A stretch of DNA of 37,962 bases from an uncultured Bacteroidales bacterium (GCA_946406195.1 CAMJJT010000020.1:1-37962); one strand, 5' to 3'. Shown: positions 6,559-15,652, counted from the stretch's first letter. A program made the numbers and translations. The notes: generated from the letters alone by a model not told the origin.

Positions 6559-7998
6559 ATGATGGAACCGAAAGCAGTTTTTGATATCTTTGCAGAGATT
6601 TGCAAAGTACCTCGTCCTTCTAAACATGAAGAGAAAATCAGTCAGTGGTTACAGTCTTTTGCGGCTACACATGGTATCGAATGTGTGGCTGATGAAGCGA
6701 TGAATGTGATCATGCGTGTACCGGCTACCCCGGGTTATGAGGACCATGAGGGAATCATCCTTCAGGCGCATATGGATATGGTAGCTGAGAAAGACGGTAA
6801 TGTGACGCATGATTTTCTGAACGACCCTATTGAGACCTACGTGGACGGCGAATGGCTCAAAGCGAAGGGTACAACGCTCGGAGCGGACAATGGAATCGGT
6901 ATTGCGATGGCATTAGCGGCAATCACGGATAAAGACTTGGCGCATCCTGCTATCGAATGTCTCTTTACGGTGGATGAAGAGACGGGTCTGACGGGCGCCG
7001 AGAAACTGCAAGACGGTATGCTGAAAGGCAAACGGCTCATTAATCTCGATTCAGAGGACGATGGTCAGATCTTCATCGGTTGTGCCGGTGGAATCGATAC
7101 CTTAGCGAAAATACACTATGAGAAATCTCCAATCTCCAATCTTCAATCTTCAATAGCAATCCGTCTCTCCGTCAGCGGATTGCTCGGTGGCCACTCGGGC
7201 GATGATATCAATAAAGGGCGTGCAAATGCGAACCAACTCATTGTATGGTTCTTGGCGCGTATCTGGCCGCAAACAGAGATACAATTGGCTTCTATTCAAG
7301 GAGGCAACCTCCGCAACGCGATTGCCCGTGAAGCGGAGGCAACAATAATTATTCCGATGTCCTATAAGGAGCAGATCCGCGTGGAGTGGAATCACTACGT
7401 AGCGCAGATGGAGAATGTCTTCGGAGAGGTAGAGAAAGATATGCGTCTGGATTTGGAGACCACTGACCTGCCGGATTCTGTTATCCCGTCCGAAAAAGCC
7501 TATCGGCTCATCATGGCGCTCTGCGAGTGTCCGCACGGCATGATCGCTATGTCGCAAGACATGCCCGGACTCGTAGAAACCTCTACCAACCTCGCCTCCA
7601 TCAAGATGAAAGAGGGATATATCGAAATCAATACCTCCCAACGCTCATCCAAGGAGGCAAGCAAGCATCACTTGAAATGGGCGGTGGAGCAAGCGCTTGC
7701 GATGGCTTGTGATGAAGTGACACATGGGGACGGCTACCCGGGTTGGGCGCCTAACCCCCATTCGCCGCTCTTGGAGACCGTAAAGAAAGCGTATATCGAT
7801 CTCTACAAGGCAGAACCCAAAGTGCTGGCGATTCATGCTGGCTTGGAGTGCGGACTCTTCTTGGAGAAGTATCCGTATCTGGATATGGTCTCTATCGGTC
7901 CGCAGATGTACGGCGTGCATTCACCGCAAGAGAGACTGTCCATCCCGAGTACCGAGCGCTGCTATCGTTGGCTGTGCCAAACCTTAAAATCCCTATAA
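6559..7998 (+). CDS. pepD: Aminoacyl-histidine dipeptidase (M20 family)
   Basis: The 479-aa product is a cytoplasmic zinc dipeptidase of the PepD/M20C type that cleaves Xaa-His and other dipeptides. Metal and catalytic segments are 'ILQAHMDMVAEK' (His and Asp), 'TTLGADNGIGIAMALA' (bridging Asp), 'FTVDEETGLTGA' (Glu-Glu), 'LINLDSED' and the last His near 'GPQMYGVHSPQE'. The dimerisation insert begins around 200 ('GLLGGHSGDDI'). Length is normal. Residues 190-199 (within 'SPISNLQSSIA') are encoded by a 4 x 7-bp repeat in a strand that should connect catalytic and lid parts. A palindrome (7988-8007, AATCCCTA...TAGGGATT) surrounds the stop codon, but the bases after it are not T-rich, so it is a weak terminator at best. 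Confidence 0.92.
   Translation: MMEPKAVFDIFAEICKVPRPSKHEEKISQWLQSFAATHGIECVADEAMNVIMRVPATPGYEDHEGIILQAHMDMVAEKDGNVTHDFLNDPIETYVDGEWLKAKGTTLGADNGIGIAMALAAITDKDLAHPAIECLFTVDEETGLTGAEKLQDGMLKGKRLINLDSEDDGQIFIGCAGGIDTLAKIHYEKSPISNLQSSIAIRLSVSGLLGGHSGDDINKGRANANQLIVWFLARIWPQTEIQLASIQGGNLRNAIAREAEATIIIPMSYKEQIRVEWNHYVAQMENVFGEVEKDMRLDLETTDLPDSVIPSEKAYRLIMALCECPHGMIAMSQDMPGLVETSTNLASIKMKEGYIEINTSQRSSKEASKHHLKWAVEQALAMACDEVTHGDGYPGWAPNPHSPLLETVKKAYIDLYKAEPKVLAIHAGLECGLFLEKYPYLDMVSIGPQMYGVHSPQERLSIPSTERCYRWLCQTLKSL
7126..7153 (+). repeat. 7-bp tandem repeat inside pepD, 4 units
   Basis: Units TCTCCAA, TCTCCAA, TCTTCAA, TCTTCAA. It is translated in frame as part of pepD, residues 190-199. Confidence 0.95.
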
Positions 7999-8004
7999 TT
8001 AGGG

Positions 8005-8036
8005 ATTGTGTATTTCCTCAAAAAGCAGTAATTTTG
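8005..8036 (+). promoter_or_regulatory. feoB promoter
   Basis: -7 element TAATTTTG at 8029-8036 with ATTG at the -33 position (8005-8008), 20-bp spacer. The bases AAAAAGCAGTA before the box and GCAAG after it match the rpsF and rplS promoters. Confidence 0.65.
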
Positions 8037-8054
8037 CAAGTGCAAAATTGAAGC

Positions 8055-9746
8055 ATGGAAGGAATGAAAAAAATAGCGGTTATAGGTCTCGCTCAGAGCG
8101 GTAAGAGTGCATTAACTCAGGCACTCCAGTCGCTGGCTGATAAAGGCGATGAGAGGTTGAAATTCGTCGAGGTGCATCACCCCGACGAGTTGCATGATCA
8201 TCAGTATGATGTGGTGTTGCAAGTAGTGGACTCGACTCGTCTGGAGGAGTCCCTGATGCTCACGCCTCATATTATTGATGAGCAGGAGAAAATAGTACTG
8301 GCTATCGGTCGGTATGATCTATTGCTCCAAACCAATCACTCCTTGGATATTCCCAAACTGGAGCAACTGATCGGTGTGCCTACTTGTCGCGTGTCGGTAA
8401 GAAAGAGTTATGGGTTGGAGAATTGTATGGCAATCTTGCTGGAGGCAGTTGCCCGAACAGGCTCTCAAGCACACCCTATTTATCACTTACGCGACCAGGA
8501 GGACGAAGACACTTATCGCGCGTATGTACATGGTATCTTAACGGAGACGCTCACGCACGCGAAGAACGATGCACATCAGACCCGATTGGAGCGTATCGAT
8601 AAAGTGTTGACGAACCCTTGGCTCGGTTTCCCCATTATGATGGCGATTCTCTATTTCGTTTTCTGGTGTACGTTCACGCTCGGCGCTTATCCGCAAGATT
8701 GGATTGAGAGAGGGGTGGGCTTATTGGGTGAATGGTTTAGCGGATTGGTAGCACCCAGTTGGTGGTCCAGTTTGCTCATAGATGGCGTGTTGGCGGGAGT
8801 AGGAGCGGTTTTGGCGTTTCTGCCGAATATCATCATCTTGTTCTTTTTTATCTCTTTGATGGAGGATTCCGGATATATGGCGCGTGAGGCGTTTATCATG
8901 GATACGATCATGCACCGTGTGGGGCTTCACGGACGTAGTTTCATCCCAATGCTGATGGGGTTCGGTTGCAATGTACCGGCTATCATGGCGGCACGGGAGA
9001 TACAGAACCCCAAGGACCGTGTGCTGACCATGCTCATGGTTCCGTTCATGTCCTGCTCGGCAAGGCTGCCGGTTTATATGCTGTTTGTCGATACGTTCTT
9101 TGAGCGCTATAAAGCACTGGTGATGATTTCGCTCTATGCGATTGGAATTTGCCTCTCCGTGCTCTTTGCGGTAATCATGAAGCGTACGCGTTGGTTCAGG
9201 CAGGACGCGGACGATACGGTCAACGAATTGCCGGAGTTCCGTCTGCCTAAAGCGCGTAATACAGCGGCGCATATATGGGAGCGTGTGGCGGATTACTTGC
9301 AGAAGATCTGTACGGTCATTCTGTGGGCGTCTATAATCATTTGGGCGCTGGAGTATTTCCCCTCGCAGGATCTATCTGACTTGGAGCACTCGTACTTAGC
9401 CTCCATCGGTCAGTTCGTTTCCCCTGCTTTGGCTCCTTTGGGCATGGATTGGAAGATGTCCGTCTGTCTCTTAACGGGTCTGCCGGCGAAAGAGGCCATC
9501 GTCTCAACCTTGGCGATTTTATATGGTGGAGATATCAGCGCAGCGGGATTCACTCCGCTTACCGCTTTCTCATTCATGCTCTTTGTTCTGCTCTATTTCC
9601 CATGCGTAGCTACGATCGCTACTTTGCGCAGAGAGGCAGGAAAAGGATGGGCTTGGTTCACTGTTTTCCACAGCTTGGCTTTGGCTTGGTTGATATCCTT
9701 TATTGTATATCAGATAGGAACATTTATCAATACTATAATCCTATGA
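8055..9746 (+). CDS. feoB: FeoB-type ferrous iron permease with degenerate GTPase domain
   Basis: The 563-aa product has the FeoB membrane core: 'LAFLPNIIILFFFISLMEDSGYMAREAF', 'PMLMGFGCNVPAIMAAREI' and 'TGLPAKEAIVSTLAILYG', the two gate motifs with conserved Cys and Gly, among 8-10 hydrophobic segments from about residue 190. The N-terminal G domain keeps a P-loop (GLAQSGKS, 11-18), but the next segment is about 45 residues shorter than usual. The G2 threonine and G3 DLPG are missing, and G4 reads GRYD instead of NxxD. Normal FeoB uses these for GTP hydrolysis, so this protein may bind nucleotide weakly or not cycle. No FeoA domain is present or adjacent. It overlaps the pullulanase start by ATGA. 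Internal ATG 8064 is an alternative start. Confidence 0.85.
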   Translation: MEGMKKIAVIGLAQSGKSALTQALQSLADKGDERLKFVEVHHPDELHDHQYDVVLQVVDSTRLEESLMLTPHIIDEQEKIVLAIGRYDLLLQTNHSLDIPKLEQLIGVPTCRVSVRKSYGLENCMAILLEAVARTGSQAHPIYHLRDQEDEDTYRAYVHGILTETLTHAKNDAHQTRLERIDKVLTNPWLGFPIMMAILYFVFWCTFTLGAYPQDWIERGVGLLGEWFSGLVAPSWWSSLLIDGVLAGVGAVLAFLPNIIILFFFISLMEDSGYMAREAFIMDTIMHRVGLHGRSFIPMLMGFGCNVPAIMAAREIQNPKDRVLTMLMVPFMSCSARLPVYMLFVDTFFERYKALVMISLYAIGICLSVLFAVIMKRTRWFRQDADDTVNELPEFRLPKARNTAAHIWERVADYLQKICTVILWASIIIWALEYFPSQDLSDLEHSYLASIGQFVSPALAPLGMDWKMSVCLLTGLPAKEAIVSTLAILYGGDISAAGFTPLTAFSFMLFVLLYFPCVATIATLRREAGKGWAWFTVFHSLALAWLISFIVYQIGTFINTIIL

Positions 9747-11623
9747 AAAACATTTTTTTGCTTATGCTTTCAGTAGCATTGTTGGCTTGCACGAGCAAGC
9801 AACCGAAACTCGAAGACGAGTGTCTCTACACTCCCTCGAAAACGCAGTTCACCTTCTGGTCTAACGCAGCGGAAGAGATGCAAGTAATTATTTACGCCCA
9901 AAGCGACGATGAACAATCTTTGCAAGTACTTCCTCTTAAGAAAGGAGAATCCGATTTCTGGACAGCAACCTTCAAAGGCGATCTGGCAGGTCATTTCTAT
10001 ACCGTCCGTTCGTTCCAGAACGGCGAATGGGCACCCGAATCCCCGGGTATCTTCGCCAAGGCACTCTCTATTAACGGTCAGAAAGCAGCGATCATAGACA
10101 TGAACACCACGAACCCGGAGGGTTGGGCGCAAGACATTCGTCCTGCTATGCCGGATATGACCGATATAGTGGTCTATGAGACCCATCTGCGCGACTACAC
10201 CATGTCGCCTAATTCGGGCGTTGAGCACAAGGGTAAGTTTATCGGCATGACCGAGGAGCCGGCTATCAAACATCTTCAGGAATTGGGTATTACGCACCTT
10301 CAGATTCTGCCCTTCTTCGATTATGGCTCCATTGACGAGACAGCTCTGGATCAGAATAAATACAATTGGGGCTATGATCCTGTGAACTATAATGCGCCGG
10401 ACGGCGGTTATTCGACTAATCCGTTTGATCCGGCATGCCGTATTCGCGAGACCAAGCAGATGATCCAGTCGCTCCATAAAGCAGGTATCCGCGTGATCAT
10501 GGATGTGGTCTATAACCACACCTACGATGTCATGGGATGCGCCTTGGGACGCGTCGTTCCTAAGTATTTCTACCGCCTCAACCCCGACGGCTCCTACGCC
10601 AACGGTTCGGGTTGTGGCAACGAGACCGCGTCCGACCATGAGATGTACCGCCGCTTCATGGTCGAGTCCGTTTGTTACTGGGCGCGCGAGTACCATATTG
10701 ACGGTTTCCGGTTTGACCTCATGGGCATCCATGACCAAGAGACCATGTGTCAGATCCGTGCGGCGTTGGACAAGATTGACCCGACGATTCTTACTTATGG
10801 CGAAGGATGGGCAGCTATGTCTCCGGCTTATCCGTATGACTCGCTCGCTATGAAACAATGGACCTATAAAATGCCGCGAGTGGGAGCGTTCAGCGATGAT
10901 ATCCGCAATGCGCTTATCGGCTCGCCCTTTGACCACGAACGCGGCTTCGCGTCCGGCAATCCGTCGTCTGCCAAGGATGTTATGCGCGGTCTGATCGCGT
11001 GCCCGGAGTGGAGTGGAGAACCGATGCAGCATGTGTCGTATATCACTTGCCATGATAACTACTGTCTTCGTGACCGTATCGATGTGTCGGCTATCGGCGA
11101 AACCGAAGAGACCAAAATCCGCATGAACAAGCTTGCGCAAACGGCGGTTCTGGTGTCGCAAGGAATGACCTTCCTCTATGGCGGCGAAGAACTATACCGT
11201 ACGAAAAAAGGTATTGACAACAGTTACCAGAGCCCGGACAGCATCAATATCATTCTGTGGGAGAATAAGGCCCGATACAATGACCTGTTTGAATACTACC
11301 GCCAGATGATTGCTATTCGTCGTGCGCACAAGGGTTTCCGTCTCGGCACAGCTGAGTTGGTACAAGGGCATGTGGAGTTCATGGATACCGATGATGACCA
11401 CCTAATTATCTATGCTGTCAAGAACCTCGATGGTATCGACACGGCGAAAACGCTGATCGTCCTTCTTAACGGTGGAGCAGAGAAAATCGAAGCCGAAGTG
11501 CCCGAGGCGGAATATACCGTGCTGGCGCATGACGGCAAAGCCGATGTGTCCGGTTTTGGTCAAATCAATGGCGGCAAAGTCATCATCGAACCCTATTCGG
11601 CTACTATCCTCGCGGAGTACTAA
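9743..11623 (+). CDS. pulA: Type I pullulanase, GH13 lipoprotein
   Basis: The 626-aa product hydrolyses alpha-1,6 links in pullulan or branched starch. The start is the ATG at 9743, overlapping the feoB stop (ATGA) and giving a lipoprotein signal with 'VALLACTS' (Cys16); an upstream extension in this frame would run inside feoB and is not real. Order: a beta-sandwich N-terminal module (about 25-130), then the GH13 barrel with 'VVYETHLRDYT', the pullulanase hallmark 'YNWGYDPVNY', 'DVVYNHTY', the nucleophile in 'GFRFDLMGIHD' (Asp325), the acid/base in 'YGEGWA' (Glu354), 'CHDN' (Asp438), and a C-terminal beta domain. Likely surface or periplasmic starch use; no Sus genes are adjacent. It ends with the terminator at 11791-11830. 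Confidence 0.93.
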   Translation: MKNIFLLMLSVALLACTSKQPKLEDECLYTPSKTQFTFWSNAAEEMQVIIYAQSDDEQSLQVLPLKKGESDFWTATFKGDLAGHFYTVRSFQNGEWAPESPGIFAKALSINGQKAAIIDMNTTNPEGWAQDIRPAMPDMTDIVVYETHLRDYTMSPNSGVEHKGKFIGMTEEPAIKHLQELGITHLQILPFFDYGSIDETALDQNKYNWGYDPVNYNAPDGGYSTNPFDPACRIRETKQMIQSLHKAGIRVIMDVVYNHTYDVMGCALGRVVPKYFYRLNPDGSYANGSGCGNETASDHEMYRRFMVESVCYWAREYHIDGFRFDLMGIHDQETMCQIRAALDKIDPTILTYGEGWAAMSPAYPYDSLAMKQWTYKMPRVGAFSDDIRNALIGSPFDHERGFASGNPSSAKDVMRGLIACPEWSGEPMQHVSYITCHDNYCLRDRIDVSAIGETEETKIRMNKLAQTAVLVSQGMTFLYGGEELYRTKKGIDNSYQSPDSINIILWENKARYNDLFEYYRQMIAIRRAHKGFRLGTAELVQGHVEFMDTDDDHLIIYAVKNLDGIDTAKTLIVLLNGGAEKIEAEVPEAEYTVLAHDGKADVSGFGQINGGKVIIEPYSATILAEY

Positions 11624-11644
11624 TCATCCGACATTCCCCTAATA

Positions 11645-11677
11645 GACGCTCGAGATACGCTCGATATACGCTGTTTG
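11645..11677. repeat. 11-bp imperfect tandem repeat, 3 units
   Basis: AGACGCTCGAG, ATACGCTCGAT, ATACGCTGTTT, just after pulA. The rest of 11678-11790 contains a small CCAC-GAAA-GTGG hairpin near 11750 but no gene I can support. Confidence 0.7.
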
Positions 11678-11790
11678 GAAGGTTTTCAGAACGTAGTTAA
11701 TAGGAATTGACTTTTTATCGATAACCCGAAAAACCCGCTGCGGGCCCACGAAAGTGGCGCTAAAAGGTACGAAAAAACTTCAATTGCATA

Positions 11791-11830
11791 ACAAGCGGGC
11801 AACTCATTGAGCACCCGCTTGTTTGTTTTG
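11791..11830 (+). terminator. Rho-independent terminator of pulA
   Basis: Stem ACAAGCGGG (11791-11799) with CCCGCTTGT (11814-11822), a small inner CTCA/TGAG hairpin, and the T-rich TTGTTTTG tract. It points towards the 3' end of the converging minus-strand gene. Confidence 0.8.
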
Positions 11831-11855
11831 TACATTGTACTTTGTTCCTTTGTAC
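11827..11855. repeat. 7-bp tandem repeat, 4 units (TTTGTAC word)
   Basis: TTTGTAC, ATTGTAC, TTTGTTC, (C)TTTGTAC, with one extra base before the last unit. The same word and the same +1 slip recur at 29770-29798 and 33539-33567. Confidence 0.9.
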
Positions 11856-11856
11856 T

Positions 11857-12813
11857 TTACTTCACCTCCGTACCTTGTGCGTTATAGGTCTTGCCGTTGC
11901 GCTCGATATAAAGTACACCGTCTTTGATGACCTTATTGGCTCTTCCCTTCAGGGAGGAGTCAGAGGAAGGCTGCTCTATCCCTTCTGTATTGATATCGCG
12001 CACCAAACGGACACCGAAGAAAGCACTACGACTCCATTCCATTGTTAAATTACGTACATCTTTTTGTTTCAAAACATATGCTTCAGTTTTGGAATATGAA
12101 TCGCATGTCCAATATCCCATACTAAGAGTCGCTACCCAAAATCTTAGTTCATCCCAATAAGTCTCATACCGGCCATACCCACATACAGGCAAGAATAATG
12201 CTCCGGCTGCTTCCATTTTCGCCCATTCAGTGGGATTATATGTGTTAGCAGAAAAATCCTCTGCATCCCTTGCTGTTACGAATGTCAAATCACTTGGCAA
12301 CTCCCAATTATCCGGCAAATAGATATATCCATCCATTCCGCATACATTGGCCATAGCCATTCCGTCCCAATCGAATAATTTGTCCCATTCTTCCTTGCTA
12401 AGAGTTCTCCATTCATTCGGCGTGTTGCCTCCGTTTTCAATAGGATTGCTCCCCCAATCGGTAAAGATTGCATAATCCGCGGCATTAAAACTCAATTTCA
12501 TAGGATTATTACCTGTTCCCCATGCAAATAAATCTAACCAGCCTGTGTATTCTGGGTTGAGAATATTTTCATTCTCTGCAAGAAGAACGGTGTACTGATT
12601 AGGAGCGAAGCGCCACTTACCGGTAGATGGCTGGTACTGTAAATTCCCTTGCGCAAATTGCACTTGGTCACCATTCTTGTTAATGGTGAATCTGCCGGGC
12701 AGGGCACCTTCAGTGGCATTGACCATGGTCGCGCAACAGATGGCTGCGAATAATAGATAGATTTTTTTCTTAGCCGCAAGGGCACGATTAATCTTAAGGA
12801 TAAATTTTTTCAT
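11857..12813 (-). CDS. FISUMP-like exported protein with C-terminal tail
   Basis: The 318-aa product has an N-terminal export signal (basic start, hydrophobic about 17-32, cleavage after 'VNA'). It shares the motif order of the lipoprotein at 611-1435: 'VQFAQGNLQY', 'WRFAPNQY', 'EWRTLSKEEWDKLF', 'GYIYLPDNW', 'AGALFLPVCG', 'RFWVATLS', 'FFGVRLVRD'. A linker leads to a tail 'KVIKDGVLYIERNGKTYNAQGTEVK', which resembles the tails of three other exported proteins in this window and may be a sorting or anchoring signal. It is the last gene of a regulator, 733-aa protein, 318-aa protein operon; the gap to the previous gene is 21 bp. No enzyme function is recognised. Confidence 0.75.
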   Translation of the reverse strand: MKKFILKINRALAAKKKIYLLFAAICCATMVNATEGALPGRFTINKNGDQVQFAQGNLQYQPSTGKWRFAPNQYTVLLAENENILNPEYTGWLDLFAWGTGNNPMKLSFNAADYAIFTDWGSNPIENGGNTPNEWRTLSKEEWDKLFDWDGMAMANVCGMDGYIYLPDNWELPSDLTFVTARDAEDFSANTYNPTEWAKMEAAGALFLPVCGYGRYETYWDELRFWVATLSMGYWTCDSYSKTEAYVLKQKDVRNLTMEWSRSAFFGVRLVRDINTEGIEQPSSDSSLKGRANKVIKDGVLYIERNGKTYNAQGTEVK

Positions 12814-12834
12814 AATGATATTGTTTTAAAGTTG

Positions 12835-15036
12835 TTATCTTACTCTCAGACCTCTTAGGTCAAAGACCTTGCCGTCGGGTAGGGCGATGTAGATCTGACC
12901 GTTGATTATATATTTGCGGGCATTGTCCTGCGGCACAGGTATCTGCTCGATGCCTTCGGGGTTATCCTCGAGCACGGCGTCGAAGATCATATCTTCGGTG
13001 ACGTAGTTATAGGCATCGTCGGCATATTCTCCGCGTGCTTTCCATCCGCGGAAGAGTTTGCCTTCGGGCACTTCGGCGATGACATCCGGCGGGGTAGCGG
13101 CTTCTCCGCAAGTGATCTCCTGCGGCTCATACTCGCCCGGATTATAAACCTGCTTTCCTGCCAGATAGAACGATACATGATGTTTCTCTCGGGCGATAGT
13201 GAGCAATTCCTCACCGCTTCCTGCCGGCATGACAACCCAGTAGTCACCGGCATCCACGTCTTGAGATATACTATGCCACTGGAATTTCAGGCTGCAAGCA
13301 GTCACCTCTGACACAGCACGGATGGTGTCTTGCGGACGTGAATAGAGCGTTTCTCCATTACCAGCCGTCATAGTTGTTCCGTTAGCGAGGTCGGATAGGG
13401 CTACGATATCACCACTGATAACAACCGGATAATAGGTATCTATGCGGGCGATGTTGAAATAATAATCCTGAGTTGAACCGCTAAAGCGAATACGCAGGCG
13501 GAAATAGCGCGCACGGTGACCGTAATTATTCACTCCGGTATGCAATACTGTTACATCGAGAGACTTGGTAGTACCTGCTGCAGCTTCTTCTTTTGAAAAA
13601 TCAACTGTAGAAACGGCACTGCCAAAGTTTACTTCATCGGTCTCGTCATCCATCCAAGCAGCATCGAGGTAAGCGCGAGTAGCGATGGAAGTCGGTGTCT
13701 TGACTCTTACATTGAAAGTGATATTTTCTCCTTGCTTGGCGATGGTACTTGTGCATGTCAACTCCGCTTCTATGCCTTCGTATTTATACCGCGCCCGAAT
13801 CACTTGGTTGGCTCGGATATTGGTATAGGGTTTATCCCATCCGGTGAAAGTCATGCCTGTGTGGGTAGGAGGAGTAGGAGGTGTAGCATCGTTGCCGCAG
13901 GCTACTTTCTCTGTTTTAAGAACGGTATTGTCATAATCGCGGAACTGCACGGTGTATTGCGTAGGTTTCTCGTTGAGCCAAACGGCGCAAGCCGGCATCG
14001 TGAGCCGATAGCTCGCGCCCAGATCCTCGAGCTGCACGGGTACATTATTGACCGTGCGCACGCTATACGCTCCGCAGTCGCTTTTGGGCACAGTGATCTG
14101 TTCACCCGGGCTGTAGTAAGCCTGTGTGCCGCTGTTGATCGTCAGCGGATATTGGAAGTTAAGCGACGTGGATTGCTCTCCTGCTTTGCCGTCCGGGAGC
14201 CATAATGCCACATGATAATACCGCGTAGCGGGCATGTCATCGTCGATGAAGGACTTATGGTAGGTCACGACCTTGCCTGCTGCCGCCTCGCTTGCACTCA
14301 AAGTATAATCATAGATCACACGCTGATTGCCGTCCGGCTGGTCGGACTCCGAGAAAACGACCCGTGCCTGTCCCGCTGCCTGTACGGCACAGTTCAGCTC
14401 GATATCCTCACCGTATCTAACAGTGCTCGCCGGAGAGGTAAGTTCGAAGGTCTTCACCTTCGGAAGGTCACACTCATAATAATTAATCAGGTAGTAGTTA
14501 TAGGCATGTGCTCCACCTGAAACTAAAGTAGTTGGTTCATCCGGGTAATAATAACTATTATAGGTAGTAACGCCACTTATTTCATCCCTGGTGACGTATT
14601 TCGGATTTACAAAAATAATGATCTCCAGGCATCCCTTTTCAAGGGCTCTATTGATTTGTTGAGTTAAATCAACTGTTTGCACTCCGCCGTAACTATCTTC
14701 TGCCCAAATGGTTGCATTACTGCTTATTGCATGAAGGCTCCATATACAAAACCCATCCCAACCATTAGGATCCAGCCCATAGCCATAAGCACGAGAGCCC
14801 GACAGAATGGAAAATCGACATTCATCATGGTGGCGTGCATAGACAGAGACGAAATACTGACGATCGATGGCCATAGAGGTCTGGAAAATATCTACAAACC
14901 TGAATGTCCCTGTTTCCTGATTTAATCTCATGTCCGTCAGGTAGCGCGGCACTGGTATCGAATCGCCATAACAGGTCTGTGCCCAAGCACCAACCGCCAT
15001 AATGGCAGCGATAAATAAAAGTAAGATTTTTCTCAT
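12835..15036 (-). CDS. Large exported protein with InlB-type B-repeat-like segment
   Basis: The 733-aa product starts with a signal peptide ('MRKILLLFIAAIMAVGAWAQ', cleavage after AWA). The first 200 residues look like a beta-sandwich domain; then Ig-like stretches ('SPASTVRYGEDIELNC', 'AELTCTSTIAKQGENITF') alternate with the pattern 'YTVQFRDYDNTVLKTEKVACG...PTHTGMTFTGW', typical of the Flg_new/Listeria-Bacteroides repeat, repeated more weakly near 'HHVSFYLAGKQVYNPGEYE'. The end is 'KYIINGQIYIALPDGKVFDLRGLRVR', the tail shared with its neighbour. A surface adhesin or fibre role is inferred. It lies 22 bp after the AraC-type regulator, and its leader resembles the leader of the next gene. Confidence 0.7.
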   Translation of the reverse strand: MRKILLLFIAAIMAVGAWAQTCYGDSIPVPRYLTDMRLNQETGTFRFVDIFQTSMAIDRQYFVSVYARHHDECRFSILSGSRAYGYGLDPNGWDGFCIWSLHAISSNATIWAEDSYGGVQTVDLTQQINRALEKGCLEIIIFVNPKYVTRDEISGVTTYNSYYYPDEPTTLVSGGAHAYNYYLINYYECDLPKVKTFELTSPASTVRYGEDIELNCAVQAAGQARVVFSESDQPDGNQRVIYDYTLSASEAAAGKVVTYHKSFIDDDMPATRYYHVALWLPDGKAGEQSTSLNFQYPLTINSGTQAYYSPGEQITVPKSDCGAYSVRTVNNVPVQLEDLGASYRLTMPACAVWLNEKPTQYTVQFRDYDNTVLKTEKVACGNDATPPTPPTHTGMTFTGWDKPYTNIRANQVIRARYKYEGIEAELTCTSTIAKQGENITFNVRVKTPTSIATRAYLDAAWMDDETDEVNFGSAVSTVDFSKEEAAAGTTKSLDVTVLHTGVNNYGHRARYFRLRIRFSGSTQDYYFNIARIDTYYPVVISGDIVALSDLANGTTMTAGNGETLYSRPQDTIRAVSEVTACSLKFQWHSISQDVDAGDYWVVMPAGSGEELLTIAREKHHVSFYLAGKQVYNPGEYEPQEITCGEAATPPDVIAEVPEGKLFRGWKARGEYADDAYNYVTEDMIFDAVLEDNPEGIEQIPVPQDNARKYIINGQIYIALPDGKVFDLRGLRVR

Positions 15037-15058
15037 AATGGTATTGATTTAAATGTTT

Positions 15059-15628
15059 TTATTCAGATTGTTGCCATGTTTTTTCGGCTTGTTCCCGGTA
15101 TTCGGTGGGGGTTAGGCCATAGACACGTTTGAACGTACGGGCAAACGAACCCACTTCGCTGAATCCGCATTCGTCCGCGATGATCTTGATGAGTTCGTCC
15201 GGTCGGTCCAGAAGTTTCCGGGCGGCTTCGTCCATTTGGATGGTGAGCAGAAAGACTTTTGGGGATTGGCCGGTGATAGCGATAAGATGCCGGCGGAAGG
15301 TAGAAACAGACATCCCCATGGCGGCCGCAATCGTCTCTACGGTGGCATTCCCTTGCGGCATGTAGAGGCGGGTCAGCTCCACTACCTGCGCTAGGAAACG
15401 CTCCGGATCGGTTTCGTTATCCGGGGGCTCATGATCCTTTTGTGGATGATCCTGAGTACGATTAACGAGATGCTTCAGCTGCTCGTGTTGCTGCATCTGG
15501 GAAATCTTCTCCTCCAGTTTGGTAATGCGCATCGTCTGCTGGTGCTTATGGATGCGTGAAACGATATACGTGACCATCGCTGCCAGGATGAAAAGCACAA
15601 GAATCAATATGACATATGGTATGGGCAT
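15059..15628 (-). CDS. Membrane-anchored AraC-family regulator
   Basis: The 189-aa product starts at the ATG at 15628. A longer frame to 15682 is rejected because the -7 element TAACTTTG lies at 15653-15660, so the transcript begins inside that extension. Residues 3-25 form one transmembrane helix ('YVILILVLFILAAMVTYIV'), followed by a short coiled coil ('ITKLEEKISQMQQHEQLK') and, from about 95, an AraC-type double helix-turn-helix ('TVETIAAAMGMSVSTFRRHL', 'IIADECGFSEVGSFARTFKRVYGLTPTEYRE'). This layout recalls the C-terminal end of hybrid two-component regulators without the sensor. It probably regulates its own operon with the two exported proteins downstream. Signal and target are unknown. 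Confidence 0.82.
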   Translation of the reverse strand: MPIPYVILILVLFILAAMVTYIVSRIHKHQQTMRITKLEEKISQMQQHEQLKHLVNRTQDHPQKDHEPPDNETDPERFLAQVVELTRLYMPQGNATVETIAAAMGMSVSTFRRHLIAITGQSPKVFLLTIQMDEAARKLLDRPDELIKIIADECGFSEVGSFARTFKRVYGLTPTEYREQAEKTWQQSE

Positions 15629-15652
15629 GATTGTTGATGATATATTGGTGTG

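Noticed and set aside
7988..8007. Terminator after pepD
   Set aside because: The palindrome is perfect, but it straddles the stop codon and is not followed by a T-run.
9449..9742. N-terminal extension of the pullulanase frame upstream of 9743
   Set aside because: It lies wholly inside feoB in another frame, and the lipoprotein signal begins at the ATG at 9743.
9770..11161. 463-aa minus-strand frame opposite pulA
   Set aside because: It is rich in His and Arg with no recognisable domain, a typical shadow of a codon-biased gene; all GH13 motifs are on the plus strand.
11678..11790. Possible riboswitch or small RNA with a GAAA-loop hairpin
   Set aside because: Only one short stem is visible and no known aptamer core; it lies downstream of pulA, not before a gene.
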